The notes under the pieces: model-generated
Database searches by the model: none
The model's input: the letters and a program-made list of their open reading frames with translations, nothing else
What the model was told of the DNA's origin: nothing
Shown: positions 18,335 to 26,564 of the stretch, piece by piece
Layout of the letters: each line of letters opens with the position of its first letter
Numbering within the stretch: the stretch's first letter is position 1
Position numbers and translations under genes: made by a program
Assembly: GCF_008085905.1 (NCBI RefSeq)
Contig: NZ_VSFF01000001.1
Coordinates: 620,001-684,000, forward strand
Direction of reading: 5' to 3'
DNA length: 64,000 nucleotides
From: Actinomadura syzygii
GTDB taxonomy: Bacteria > Actinomycetota > Actinomycetes > Streptosporangiales > Streptosporangiaceae

Positions 18335-18754
18335 TCACTGCAGGAAAGTGTTGCCATCACCGGTGGCGATAACGCCGTAATTGGTATGCACCGCAGGAGA
18401 TCGCGCCCCAGTCGTCACCACCCGCGTCCCGTCGCCGGGGGCGTCCGACATCCACCCCCGTACCTGCGCCGCCAATTCCGCATCCGCAACCAGGGTCTTA
18501 CGAATGGCCTTGCGCAACGCCGCCTGATTGTCACCATCGTCAGGATCATCGATCACATCGGCCAGCGCCTCGGGCACCTCCTCACCCTCCGCGCGGACCC
18601 CGAATATCCTCTGCGCCAGCCGCCGCCCGAACCCCACCGTCGCGTCGGCCGCCTGCTCCTGCGTACGTGCCAGCACCGCACCCCCGTACGCGCCCGCCGC
18701 CGTGGTCACGTACTGGGACACGTCCCCCGCTAACCGCACCAGATCCCCGGACAT
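18335..18754 (-). CDS. small BELL-like helical protein with C-terminal amyloid-like motif
   Basis: A 139-residue protein. Residues 1-105 are predicted all-helical, with an amphipathic/hydrophobic first helix (VTTAAGAYGGAVLA) and a segment rich in D-P-D-D followed by LRKAIRKTL and AELAAQVRGWM. Residues 119-136 (SPAVHTNYGVIATGDGNT) match the N-terminal motif of the next gene's product at 8 of 18 positions plus V/I, Y/F and I/V swaps. This is the architecture described for BELL proteins with bacterial amyloid signalling sequences. The ATG at 18754 is preferred because AAGGGCGTGGGG precedes it; ATGs at 18769 and 18793 are alternatives. Role inferred: membrane-acting or death effector switched on by the NLR partner. 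Confidence 0.65.
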   Translation of the reverse strand: MSGDLVRLAGDVSQYVTTAAGAYGGAVLARTQEQAADATVGFGRRLAQRIFGVRAEGEEVPEALADVIDDPDDGDNQAALRKAIRKTLVADAELAAQVRGWMSDAPGDGTRVVTTGARSPAVHTNYGVIATGDGNTFLQ

Positions 18755-18893
18755 CCCCACGCCCTTCATAAAACGGCCACCACTGACCGTCATCTAGGAC
18801 GTTAGACGCACGAACCCCACCTTCCGCCAGCAATCACCCCCTCCACGACCGAAACCGGCCCACCGACCTCTCAGATGCGGCAGGGGGACGTCG

Positions 18894-19334
18894 TTAGTGG
18901 TGGTCTGTGCGTTGCCACGGAAAGGGGGCGAGATCGGGTTCGATCCAGCCGGTTCTGGCCGGTGAGGAGGCCAAGGTCGCCGAACGGTAGAAGCGGACCA
19001 GGAGGCGTTTGTCGAGCAGGGCGGGATTCCGGTCGACAAATGCAGCGAAAGCGGCTTCGTCGTCTTCGGCTGCGTGATGCCCGACGAGTTCGACCCAGGC
19101 CCGGCTCACGGTCGCATGGTATTTCTGGGGCACTTTCGCGTAGCGGGCGGTGCGCTGGATGCCGTCGCTGACCAGCGCGACCGCCGCGGGCACTCCAACC
19201 CGTCGCACGGCCAGCCACGTCAGATGGACATGCTCGCGGTGGCCGAACCGCTCAGCGGTCGCCATCACCTCGGCCATCAACCCATCGAAGTCCGGCGCAC
19301 CGACGGAGTGCTCGTCGGCGGGACGCGCGGTCAT
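18894..19334 (-). CDS. conserved hypothetical protein in MarR operon
   Basis: A 146-residue soluble helical protein. The pattern FGHREHVHLTWLAVRR, then KYHATVSRAWVELVGHH and a run towards FYRSATL, recurs in a family of small actinobacterial and other bacterial proteins whose function I do not know. Several conserved His residues (in GHREHVH, KYH and GHH) could bind a metal or substrate. Its ATG overlaps the MarR stop (ATGA), so the two are co-translated and the protein is probably under that regulator. No signal peptide or membrane segment. Confidence 0.6.
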   Translation of the reverse strand: MTARPADEHSVGAPDFDGLMAEVMATAERFGHREHVHLTWLAVRRVGVPAAVALVSDGIQRTARYAKVPQKYHATVSRAWVELVGHHAAEDDEAAFAAFVDRNPALLDKRLLVRFYRSATLASSPARTGWIEPDLAPFPWQRTDHH

Positions 19335-19765
19335 GACCGAACCTCCGTCAAGGCTTGCAGCGCGGTACGCAGGTGGGCGATCGCGCCGCTCGGCAGACCG
19401 TCGAGCGCGCGGTGCTCCACGTCGGCGATGGCCCGCCGGATCGTGGCGGCGGCCACTCGTCCGGACGGGGTGAGCTCGATGAGCACCGCCCGCCGGTCTC
19501 CGGGGCGAACGCCGCGGGTGATGTGGCCGCGTCGTTCCAGGCGGTCCAGCACGCTGGTGAGTGTGGTGGGACGGGTACCCACGGCCGCGCCGAGCTCGGA
19601 CACCGTCCGGCCCCGCCCGTCACCCAGATTCGCCAACGCGTTGATCTCGGAGCTGGTCAGGTCCAGATCGACGAGCTCAGCAGAGAGCACTTGCAGAGTG
19701 GCATGGGTGGCCCGCTGCAAGGCGAGCAACGCCGACCACTCAGACGACACGCTTTCGGACTTCAC
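19331..19765 (-). CDS. MarR-family transcriptional regulator
   Basis: A 144-residue winged-helix regulator. The recognition region LGAAVGTRPTTLTSVLDRLERRGHITRGVRPGDRR and the wing-adjacent LTPSGR are classic MarR features. The GTG at 19765 is chosen because the family's conserved region begins soon after; upstream in-frame codons to 19987 are Arg-rich and not family-like. Two 11-bp direct repeats overlap and precede the start, which suggests autoregulation. Its stop overlaps the next gene. The inducing ligand is unknown. Confidence 0.75.
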   Translation of the reverse strand: MKSESVSSEWSALLALQRATHATLQVLSAELVDLDLTSSEINALANLGDGRGRTVSELGAAVGTRPTTLTSVLDRLERRGHITRGVRPGDRRAVLIELTPSGRVAAATIRRAIADVEHRALDGLPSGAIAHLRTALQALTEVRS

Positions 19766-19789
19766 GATTCCGTACAATACGATTTCGTA
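19764..19789. promoter_or_regulatory. tandem 11-bp repeats, MarR operator candidate
   Basis: ACGATTCCGTA (19764-19774) and ACGATTTCGTA (19779-19789) repeat at a 15-bp period across the GTG start of the MarR gene. The second copy lies inside the near-palindrome TACGATTTCGTA. Confidence 0.45.
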
Positions 19790-20068
19790 GCATCTACCGC
19801 GACCCCTGTGGCGTCCATCGAGGTCGCTTCCCGGCATACGCCTGTGGTGCCGACCGGCCACCCGCGTCGCCGCCAAGCTCGCCATCTGCGTGCGGCCCTT
19901 CATTGCGGAACGTTGGAGAAACGTCGCCTTTCGCGCCCTCGCTGGGACAAGAGCGAACCGTGACCTGCCTGTGGCTTTTTCTCTCATCGGCGCGGGGACG
20001 GTCCAGGAGCATCGCTGCGTTCGGATGCTGCGCCATGCCGGCGCGTGGCGCGGCAGCCGAGGAGGAAC
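19790..20068. other. divergent promoter region
   Basis: Gap between the MarR gene and the secreted protein gene. It should carry both promoters. I see no third gene; frames here look like chance. Confidence 0.35.
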
Positions 20069-20794
20069 ATGAGTCGGACACGCACACGCCGGGTGGCCAT
20101 GTCGGGAGCGCTCGCCGCAACGGCCGCCACCATGGCCATGCCTCCTGCGGTCGCCTCAGATCAGGCCGACCCAACGCCGCCAAGCAGCGCCGCCGCTGCG
20201 AAAGCGTCCAGCAAACCCACTCCCCGACCGCCCCAACTCCCGCGCAACTTTCATGGGACCGGTAAATATATCGTCCGGGATCTGGGCATAACGGTGCCGT
20301 TCACCTGGACGGGAAGAGACGGCGACAGCCAGATGGTCGCGGGAGGTCCGCGCTACCCGATCTGGTTCACGAACCTCATCTACCGGAACTCGCTCTACAC
20401 GCTGACCTATAAGTGGCCCGGCCTTAACGACCACGAATGCTCGCAAATCCCAGGGTTCAACCTGGGCGCTCTAAATCAGAAGCTTAGAACGTCGCGTTTC
20501 GTCGGACGGGAGACCTTGCACCTAAATTCGCAACGCCATGTTAATCACTGGAGGGTCGGCGTCGTCGTCCCGCAACTGCCTCCAGGGAAGTTCCTCCGGT
20601 TCCCACTAGCGCTCGGCGACATCTACGTGGACCAGAAGGATCCGACAACCTTCTGGCAGGTCCTTCAATTCGGCGTCCAAAACCTTTTCGACCCCGAGTT
20701 GGACGAGTGGCTCAAGATGAACACCTTCAAGCACACCCCGGGAAGAGTCACGCTCCCCGCCCAGTGCCCACCACCACAGCCCCGCCAACGCTGA
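20069..20794 (+). CDS. secreted protein of unknown function
   Basis: A 241-residue protein with an Arg-rich N terminus and signal peptide (RTRTRRVAMSGALAATAATMAMPPAVA, cleavage near AVA-S), followed by a Pro/Ser/Ala linker (about 32-57). The mature domain (60-235) is rich in aromatic residues and strands, with only two Cys (in NDHECSQ and near the C terminus). I do not recognise the family. GAGGAGG before the ATG at 20069 fixes the start. It is divergent from the MarR operon and may be its target. Base composition is a little lower in GC near 20400-20560 than in the neighbours. Confidence 0.6.
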   Translation: MSRTRTRRVAMSGALAATAATMAMPPAVASDQADPTPPSSAAAAKASSKPTPRPPQLPRNFHGTGKYIVRDLGITVPFTWTGRDGDSQMVAGGPRYPIWFTNLIYRNSLYTLTYKWPGLNDHECSQIPGFNLGALNQKLRTSRFVGRETLHLNSQRHVNHWRVGVVVPQLPPGKFLRFPLALGDIYVDQKDPTTFWQVLQFGVQNLFDPELDEWLKMNTFKHTPGRVTLPAQCPPPQPRQR

Positions 20795-21152
20795 TCGTCC
20801 ACGCCCAGCACCCCCGTGCCATCTAAGCCCAGGCTGCACTGAACGCCATCCGAAGAACACGCCACGGACTGGATGGCTCAGAGCTTTCCATTCGCTGGAC
20901 GCGCGAAGACCCCCTGCGGCTGTCGCATGAATGGTCTGGTGTTTTCGGCCGCCCCATCTGCGCGCAGGACGCCACCAATTCGAGTTCGTCGGCCGCTGAC
21001 CTGCGGTCCCGCGAGCCTTCGCGCGTCGGCGGTGCTGTCAAGTCTTGTTTTCCTTATCGGCAGCGCTTAGAACGATCATGCCTCTTGCGTGATCCCCGGG
21101 GGGCGTCCGGCCGCTGGTCTGGCGCATCACGCTCCGACCGAAGGGACCTCTC
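20795..21152. other. intergenic region, no gene seen
   Basis: This 358-base gap separates two secreted-protein genes. Short open frames are present but lack ribosome sites or recognisable motifs. The promoter of the carboxypeptidase gene must lie here. Confidence 0.4.
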
Positions 21153-23588
21153 ATGAGGAGTTCTCGCAAGCCGGGGAAGGTGGGGCGGCGAGCACCGTGG
21201 CTCGTTCTGTCCGCCGCGCTCGTCCTGAGCCCGCTACCCGCACTGGCTCAGGGCGCGACACCGAACGGCGGTGTCTCCCCCGACCGTCAATCCAGTAGTG
21301 AGCAGAACGGCGTGGCGCTCATGCGCGTCATCGTTCCGGATCAAAAGGCCGTCGACCAGCTGAACGACCTCGGCGTGGACCTCGCCGAATACACCCGTCC
21401 CGTGGACGGCGGAATCGAGGTGCACGCCGTCCTCAGCCCGGCGGAGACCAAGGAGCTGAGGAGCAAGGGCTACGACGTTCGCGACGCCATTTCCGACCAG
21501 CAGGACGTGACCAAGCTACGGCAGGAGCGCGAAAAGACGCTCCGCTCGCTCGCGCAGGACGGGCAGACGGCCGACACCCTGACCCCGCTGCGCGCCGAAT
21601 GGTTCACCAGCCTGGAGGGGCAGCGGTTCCTGTCGATCGAGGTGAAGACGAGCACCCCGGACGCCACGAACATCCTCACTGCGACGTGGAACAACGGCAA
21701 GGACACCGAGCCGGGCTCCGGTGGCACCGCAACGATGTCGCGCTTCACCGACGCAGGCCAGTACATGTACCACCGGTTCACCTCCCCGCTGGCAATCGAC
21801 TCCGCGCCGACGAAGGCCACCATCACCAGCAGTTCGGGCGGCAGCGTCACCGTCCCGGTCAAGGAATGGCTGGGCAAGCCGCGAAAGGCTCCGGGCAAGC
21901 ACTACGTCAGCGACTTCGTCGACCACTACATGGATCCGACCGAGGTCTACGGCAGGATCAACGGGCTCGCCAAGCAGTTCCCCAAGCTCGCCGAGATCGT
22001 CGACCTGCCGAACAAGACGAACGGGTACCGCCGAAACGCTCAGGCTCAGTTCGGGACCGCCGCGGCGAGCACCTTCTATGTGACCTCGAAGGCGTACGGT
22101 TCCGACGGCGGCAATGACATCGAGCTAACGCTACAAAAGGCCGACCAACCGTCCGCCCCACTGTCGGTGTCGGTCGACGGCAAGAACGTCACCGTCACCC
22201 TGGCAACGGACGCCGACGGTGCGGCGACCAGCACCGCCAAGCAGGTCGTGGACGCGCTGAACGCCCACGCCGGCACGCTGCTGAGCGCGGACACCTATCG
22301 CGGCGACGCCGGTTCCGGTGTGGTGGCCGAAAGCGCCGCGACGAAACTCACGGACGGCCTGAAAGCCCCGGCGTCAGTGTCGCGCAAGCCCTTCCAAATG
22401 CAGGCGTTGCGCATCGGAGGCAAGCGGGACGGTTCGAAGCCGGGCGTTTTCCTGTACTGCCAGGAGCACGCTCGCGAATGGGTGACCCCGCTGACCTGCG
22501 TGGAAACCGCCGAGCGGCTGCTGCGCAACTACCGGCTCGACCCGGCGACGCGCAAGATCGTCAATGACCTCGACATCTTCGTCCTCCCGTCGGTGAACCC
22601 CGACGGCGCGCACTACAGCATGTACGACTTCAACATGCAGCGCAGGAACATGACGAACCACTGCGGCCCGGCTGAGTCCGACCCGGGGAACCGCAATTCG
22701 TGGGGCGTCGACCTCAACCGCAATTTCTCGGTCGGTTCCTTGTTCGACGGGTACAGCGGCGCATCGGCGTCCTGCCGCAGTGACGTCTTCGCCGGACCCG
22801 CCGAACTGTCCGAGCCCGAGGCCAAGAACGAGGTGTGGCTGACGCACCGGTTCCCGAACATCAAGTTCGCGATGAACACGCATTCCTACGGCGGGTACTT
22901 CATGTGGCCTCCGGGGGCGTACAAGGTCCCGGGCCGCGAACTGCTGCCCCGGGCGGACCTCGGGACCGAGAGCTTCTTCTGGGCGTCGTCCGACCACATT
23001 CTGAACTCGGTGCAGAGTTGGCGCGGCACGGCCATCTGGCCGGGACGCACCGGCCCGGTGCCGGACGTGCTGTACTCCGCGGCGGGTAACAGCGCGGACG
23101 AGCACTGGTACAACCGCGGCATCATCGGCTGGGACTTCGAGGTCGGCGCGGACATCTGGAACCCGGCGACCAAGCGGTTCGACCCGGTGGGCTTCCAGCC
23201 GCCGTTCGCGGAGGGCCACGAGGAGGCGATGGAGTTCGCCAGTGGGCAGATCGGGATCCTGGAGGTCGCGCGGGCCTATGCGTCCGACAAGGCCCCGCCG
23301 AAGTCGAAGCTGGTGGTCGACGGCCGCCAGCCGGGGTCCACGACGTTCACGTTCACGACGAGCGAGCCCGCCACGGTCTACTACACGCTCGACGGCAGCC
23401 GTCCGACGCTGAAGTCGCCGAAGCTCACGGCGGCGGGCACGCGCGAGGGGCCGGAGAAGCTCAAGGTGGACAAGAACACCGAGGTCAAGTGGTTCGCGGT
23501 CGACATAGCCGGCAATGTCGAGAATCACTACAACCCGGACGGCGACCGACAGAACTACCGGCACCAGTGGGTAACGGTCAAGAACTGA
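21153..23588 (+). CDS. secreted M14 zinc carboxypeptidase with C-terminal beta domain
   Basis: An 811-residue secreted enzyme. A signal peptide (cleavage near ALAQG, residue 33) and a propeptide-like region (to about 245) precede the M14 domain. Zinc ligands His439 and Glu442 (QEHAREW) and His577 (NTHSYGG) and the catalytic Glu663 (DFEVG) are present, as is NPDGAHY. An insertion of roughly 110 residues (about 298-408), strand-rich, interrupts the start of the catalytic domain. Residues 715-795 resemble the small beta domain found at the end of chitobiases (YYTLDGSRPT). It should remove C-terminal amino acids from external peptides. ATG with GGGACCTCTC upstream. Confidence 0.85.
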   Translation: MRSSRKPGKVGRRAPWLVLSAALVLSPLPALAQGATPNGGVSPDRQSSSEQNGVALMRVIVPDQKAVDQLNDLGVDLAEYTRPVDGGIEVHAVLSPAETKELRSKGYDVRDAISDQQDVTKLRQEREKTLRSLAQDGQTADTLTPLRAEWFTSLEGQRFLSIEVKTSTPDATNILTATWNNGKDTEPGSGGTATMSRFTDAGQYMYHRFTSPLAIDSAPTKATITSSSGGSVTVPVKEWLGKPRKAPGKHYVSDFVDHYMDPTEVYGRINGLAKQFPKLAEIVDLPNKTNGYRRNAQAQFGTAAASTFYVTSKAYGSDGGNDIELTLQKADQPSAPLSVSVDGKNVTVTLATDADGAATSTAKQVVDALNAHAGTLLSADTYRGDAGSGVVAESAATKLTDGLKAPASVSRKPFQMQALRIGGKRDGSKPGVFLYCQEHAREWVTPLTCVETAERLLRNYRLDPATRKIVNDLDIFVLPSVNPDGAHYSMYDFNMQRRNMTNHCGPAESDPGNRNSWGVDLNRNFSVGSLFDGYSGASASCRSDVFAGPAELSEPEAKNEVWLTHRFPNIKFAMNTHSYGGYFMWPPGAYKVPGRELLPRADLGTESFFWASSDHILNSVQSWRGTAIWPGRTGPVPDVLYSAAGNSADEHWYNRGIIGWDFEVGADIWNPATKRFDPVGFQPPFAEGHEEAMEFASGQIGILEVARAYASDKAPPKSKLVVDGRQPGSTTFTFTTSEPATVYYTLDGSRPTLKSPKLTAAGTREGPEKLKVDKNTEVKWFAVDIAGNVENHYNPDGDRQNYRHQWVTVKN

Positions 23589-23606
23589 CCCACTGAGCCG
23601 CGACCG

Positions 23607-23638
23607 TGGCCGCCTGCCATCACCGGCAGGCGGCCACA
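23607..23638 (+). terminator. hairpin terminator after carboxypeptidase
   Basis: A perfect 13-bp stem (GTGGCCGCCTGCC and GGCAGGCGGCCAC) with a 6-nt loop, 18 bp after the stop codon. Confidence 0.75.
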
Positions 23639-23852
23639 ATCGGTTTGAAAGATGTCGCCATTGCCGTAAATGATCAGCTTTACCAGTTCTAGATTCGATT
23701 GGCCGGGCCATCATATTGCCCTGTCGATCACTATTCCCAGTGTTTGCAACCAGAGTCGCATGTACCGCATCCCCGCCGGGCAACGTGATCAAGAAAAGCG
23801 ATGCCGGACACCTCCGGCAAAACGCCAAAATCACTTGTTCGAGGGAGAAAGA

Positions 23853-24341
23853 ATGAGGAGTAGTGCGCGTACCGGCATGGCGGTCGCGGTGGCCGGGGCG
23901 GCGAGCGGCCTGATCATGCTGAGCGGCGGCGCCACCGCCCTGGCGGCGACCACCGCCGCATCGCCGGAGGGAGGGCCCACTGCCGGCGACATCTGCCGTT
24001 ACGAGGTCATCGCGCGGGACGGGCTCAGGGTCCACGAGACGCCGCGGGGCAAGGTGATTCCGCCGGCGCTGAAGTTCGGCACGCGCGTCGACGCGGACTG
24101 CAAGACGAGCCACGACGGCTGGGTCGAGCTGCACGGGGGCGTGCCGGTGAGCCAGCGCCATGGCTGGGTCTTCGCGAAGTACCTGAAGCTGATCAAGCCC
24201 GTCGGCGGCGTCTCCGCCGGTGGCGGCGGCACCTCCGCGTCGGCGAACCCGATGCTGGCCGGTGCCGGCATCGGCGCACTCGTCCTTGGCGCGGGCGTCG
24301 CTTTCTCCGCGCGGCGCCGCCAGGTGAGGAACGTCGCCTGA
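23853..24341 (+). CDS. surface protein with SH3-like domain and C-terminal membrane anchor
   Basis: A 162-residue exported protein: signal peptide to about residue 32, an SH3b-like domain at roughly 45-115 (YEVIARDGLRVHETPRGKVIPPALKFGTRV, then GWVFAKYL), a Gly-rich linker, and a C-terminal hydrophobic helix with an RRR tail. This is the layout of wall or membrane-anchored surface proteins, but there is no LPxTG or LAxTG motif, so simple membrane anchoring is likely. The ATG follows GAGGGAGAAAGA. A class F sortase gene lies 306 bp downstream, which makes a functional link possible. Confidence 0.7.
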   Translation: MRSSARTGMAVAVAGAASGLIMLSGGATALAATTAASPEGGPTAGDICRYEVIARDGLRVHETPRGKVIPPALKFGTRVDADCKTSHDGWVELHGGVPVSQRHGWVFAKYLKLIKPVGGVSAGGGGTSASANPMLAGAGIGALVLGAGVAFSARRRQVRNVA

Positions 24342-24647
24342 GGGACGGAGCGCACCATTCGGCGGTCGGCCGGCCACGCAGTGTGGCGACCGGCCGTCGT
24401 CTCCTACCGCCTACCGGCATTCCGCCGCATTCGAATTGTCGGCCCATTGGCAAGGAGCATGGTTTGCGCTGAACGCGAGAATTCCATGGTGCTGGCGGGC
24501 TCTGATAGGCCATCAGTTAGGGGGAGAAAGTGAAGATGAGAACGTGCACCGGCACAATGCTCACGGTTGCGGAGGCCGAGAGCGCTCTGCCGCCGCGTCG
24601 CGCTTGGCGGCGAGTCCGCTGCAATACGAAGGGTCTCGGGTGAGTCC
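24342..24647 (+). other. intergenic with possible 35-37-residue ORF
   Basis: A small frame runs from GTG 24530 or ATG 24536 to a stop at 24641-24643, ending 4 bp before the sortase ATG. It has the best ribosome site nearby (GGGGGAGAAAG), very like that of the SH3-like gene. The peptide has no clear signal. It could be a leader controlling the sortase or a leftover of a duplicated surface-protein start. Confidence 0.3.
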
Positions 24648-25328
24648 ATGAGCGAAGCAAAGCGAAGCGGCCGATCGGTCCATCTGCGGTACTGGCTGGC
24701 CGCTGTGATCATCTCGACGGGCGTCGCCCTGTGCGTCGTCGGGTTCCGGCTGACCGGCCCCGACACACCACCGCGACCGCCCGCATCGGTCGCGGACATG
24801 CCCATGGACGCGGCCCCGAACCCGGAGCAGGCGCTTCCCGCATCCGTCCCGAAACGGATCAGGATTCCGTCCATCAAGGTCGACGCACCGGTCGTCCCGG
24901 TCGACGTCCAGCCGGACGGGGCGCTCGGCGTACCACCCCTGAGCCGCGTCGACGAGGTCGGCTGGTACAGGGCCGGGCCGACGCCGGGCGAGAACGGCCG
25001 CGGCGTCCTGGTCGGCCATGTCGACTCCAAGAAGCAGCCGGGTGTCTTCTACAAACTGGGCGCGCTGCGCCAGGGACGCCGGATCGAGGTCGTCCGCAAG
25101 GACGGCACGGCAGCGGCCTTCCGCGTTGACGGCGTCAAACTCGTCTCCAAGGACAGGTTCCCGAGCAAAAGCGTCTACGGGAAGGGAGGCGGGCCGGAAC
25201 TGCGCCTCGTCACCTGCGGCGGCCGCTTCGACCGCAAGCGTGGCCACTATGAGGACAACATCATCGTCTACGCGTCCCTGATCTCCGGCCCCCAGAACGC
25301 CCAGAACGGGGGCAAGCCGCTCAACTAG
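24648..25328 (+). CDS. class F sortase
   Basis: A 226-residue membrane-anchored transpeptidase. An N-terminal helix (about 14-37) is followed by a Pro-rich linker and the sortase domain from residue 68 (PKRIRIPSIKVDAPVV). The catalytic residues are visible: His in VLVGHVDS (near 123), Cys in RLVTCGG (near 188) and a downstream Arg in GGRFDRKRGHY. The length and pattern fit the actinobacterial class F (housekeeping-like, no dedicated operon). ATG at 24648. No protein with a clear sorting signal is encoded in the window, so its substrates are elsewhere. Confidence 0.8.
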   Translation: MSEAKRSGRSVHLRYWLAAVIISTGVALCVVGFRLTGPDTPPRPPASVADMPMDAAPNPEQALPASVPKRIRIPSIKVDAPVVPVDVQPDGALGVPPLSRVDEVGWYRAGPTPGENGRGVLVGHVDSKKQPGVFYKLGALRQGRRIEVVRKDGTAAAFRVDGVKLVSKDRFPSKSVYGKGGGPELRLVTCGGRFDRKRGHYEDNIIVYASLISGPQNAQNGGKPLN

Positions 25329-25347
25329 CGAGCGGTGGACGCTCATC

Positions 25348-25371
25348 TGCTCCTGCTCCTGCTCCTGCTCC
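25348..25371 (+). repeat. hexanucleotide repeat (TGCTCC)x4
   Basis: Four perfect tandem copies of TGCTCC lie 20 bp after the sortase stop. On the other strand they would read Glu-Gln repeats in a frame with no other support. Confidence 0.6.
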
Positions 25372-25402
25372 GCGGCGACCGACCGTACAGTCACCCACGC
25401 AC

Positions 25403-25546
25403 CTGCTCGACGCCAGCCTCGTCCAGCGCCACTGTCAGCACCCCGCGTTCGCACTCCCTCAGCAGACCTTCGCCCACGGTCCGGAGGGTTGGTGGTGGAG
25501 CAACCGCTTCGGGCACGCCCAACACAAGACCTTGAAAACGGCATAG
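25403..25546 (+). pseudogene. possible C-terminal remnant of an unknown gene
   Basis: The frame ending at 25546 reads like the end of a genuine protein (QQTFAHGPEGWWWSNRF, then GHAQHKTLKTA) but has no start or upstream domain. I do not recognise it. It may mark a decayed gene between the sortase and the membrane protein. Confidence 0.3.
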
Positions 25547-25615
25547 TGGCTGCCACCGACCCCGGGAAGCGGTCGTCCGTCCCGGCGGCGTGGTTACCTG
25601 AGGGGCCGCTGACGC

Positions 25616-26170
25616 TCAATCCTTCAAAAGGGAGCCGTTGACCTTGCCCTCTCTGGCCTGTACATAGCAGAGCACCTGGCGGTACCCGGCAGCCCACGCA
25701 ACCTTCGTCGAGCGGTTGAACCCAAGCGTAAGACGGGGAGGAGGTGGCGGCAGAGGCGTGCGCAACTTGGCCTTCGCGCGTCGGCACACGTCCTCGGCCT
25801 GCGCAATGAATGCCCGGTCCCCAGGATAGGGACCTGGGGGCGCGTTGTAGATGTGCAGGATCTGGCCGTCGTGTGGCGAGTCGCAGGGCAGGACCACGCT
25901 TCTGGCGCTCAGCTCGTCCCCCTGGAGGTCAAGGCATTGGCCCACATGGACGGAGGGAGGCGCGGCACCTGGAATCGACAATGGCGCCCCAGACTGCCGA
26001 TCGGCTCCCATAGACGCCGAAAAACTCAGCCGTCCAAGGGCGAGCAAGGCTACGAAGAGCGCGGTCCAGGCGGCGAAAGCCACGATGCCGCCGATGGCCA
26101 GGTTCCGGCCGTTCTCACCCGTACGCCGGATCCGGAAGAGTGCGACTATGCCGAGCACCAGCCCGACCAC
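25616..26170 (-). CDS. membrane protein with DUF4190-like N terminus, probably 5'-truncated
   Basis: Reading from GTG 26170 gives 184 residues: a second membrane helix (LAIGGIVAFAAWTALFVALLAL) and then an external domain with paired Cys (GQCLD, LPCDSPHDGQ, VCRRAK, VLCYVQ) like the septum-formation-type domain often fused to DUF4190. The DUF4190 helix hairpin clearly starts earlier: the same frame upstream encodes KTSGLAIAALVTGLLGCLSV and stays open to 26281, but no ATG, GTG or TTG precedes it. The usual Pro-rich N terminus is missing, so the gene looks truncated at its 5' end. Confidence 0.55.
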   Translation of the reverse strand: MVGLVLGIVALFRIRRTGENGRNLAIGGIVAFAAWTALFVALLALGRLSFSASMGADRQSGAPLSIPGAAPPSVHVGQCLDLQGDELSARSVVLPCDSPHDGQILHIYNAPPGPYPGDRAFIAQAEDVCRRAKAKLRTPLPPPPPRLTLGFNRSTKVAWAAGYRQVLCYVQAREGKVNGSLLKD

Positions 26171-26281
26171 CGAGAGGCAGCCGAGCAGCCCGGTGACCAG
26201 AGCGGCGATCGCCAGCCCGGAGGTCTTGGGCCGGGCGGTCGGGGTCCATGACTTAATAGTAATAGGTTCGCAATCTGAAGC

Positions 26282-26564
26282 CTATGAGCAATAGCATCCC
26301 CGTTAACCGGTTGTGATCGCTGACCAGCCCGCCACCGCCATGGACGGCCCTGACCTGCATCAACCCTGACCGCGACCGAGCCGTCCGCCCTACGCTCCTT
26401 GCGTGCTGCCAGCCATCCCTGGGTGAGTGGGACGGCGTCGCCGTCGCGGCTGAAACCAGGTCGGCGTCACCGCGATTTCGGGTTCTCGGCGGCGAACTGG
26501 TCGGCGGTAGACCAGTGGCCTCAGAGCCAGTCCCCGGGCGGCCGGTTCGTGGCAGAGTGGCGGG
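26282..26564. other. intergenic region, no gene seen
   Basis: The stretch around 26255-26310 is AT-richer than its surroundings and may be a rearrangement scar where the 5' end of the minus-strand membrane protein was lost. The rest holds no supported gene. Confidence 0.35.

Noticed and set aside
23853..24341. Sortase substrate for the neighbouring class F sortase
   Set aside because: The C terminus has a membrane helix and Arg tail but no LPxTG or LAxTG-like motif.
25335..25535. Leu-repeat ORF after the sortase gene
   Set aside because: It is simply the (TGCTCC)n repeat read in one frame, with no ribosome site or further coding character.
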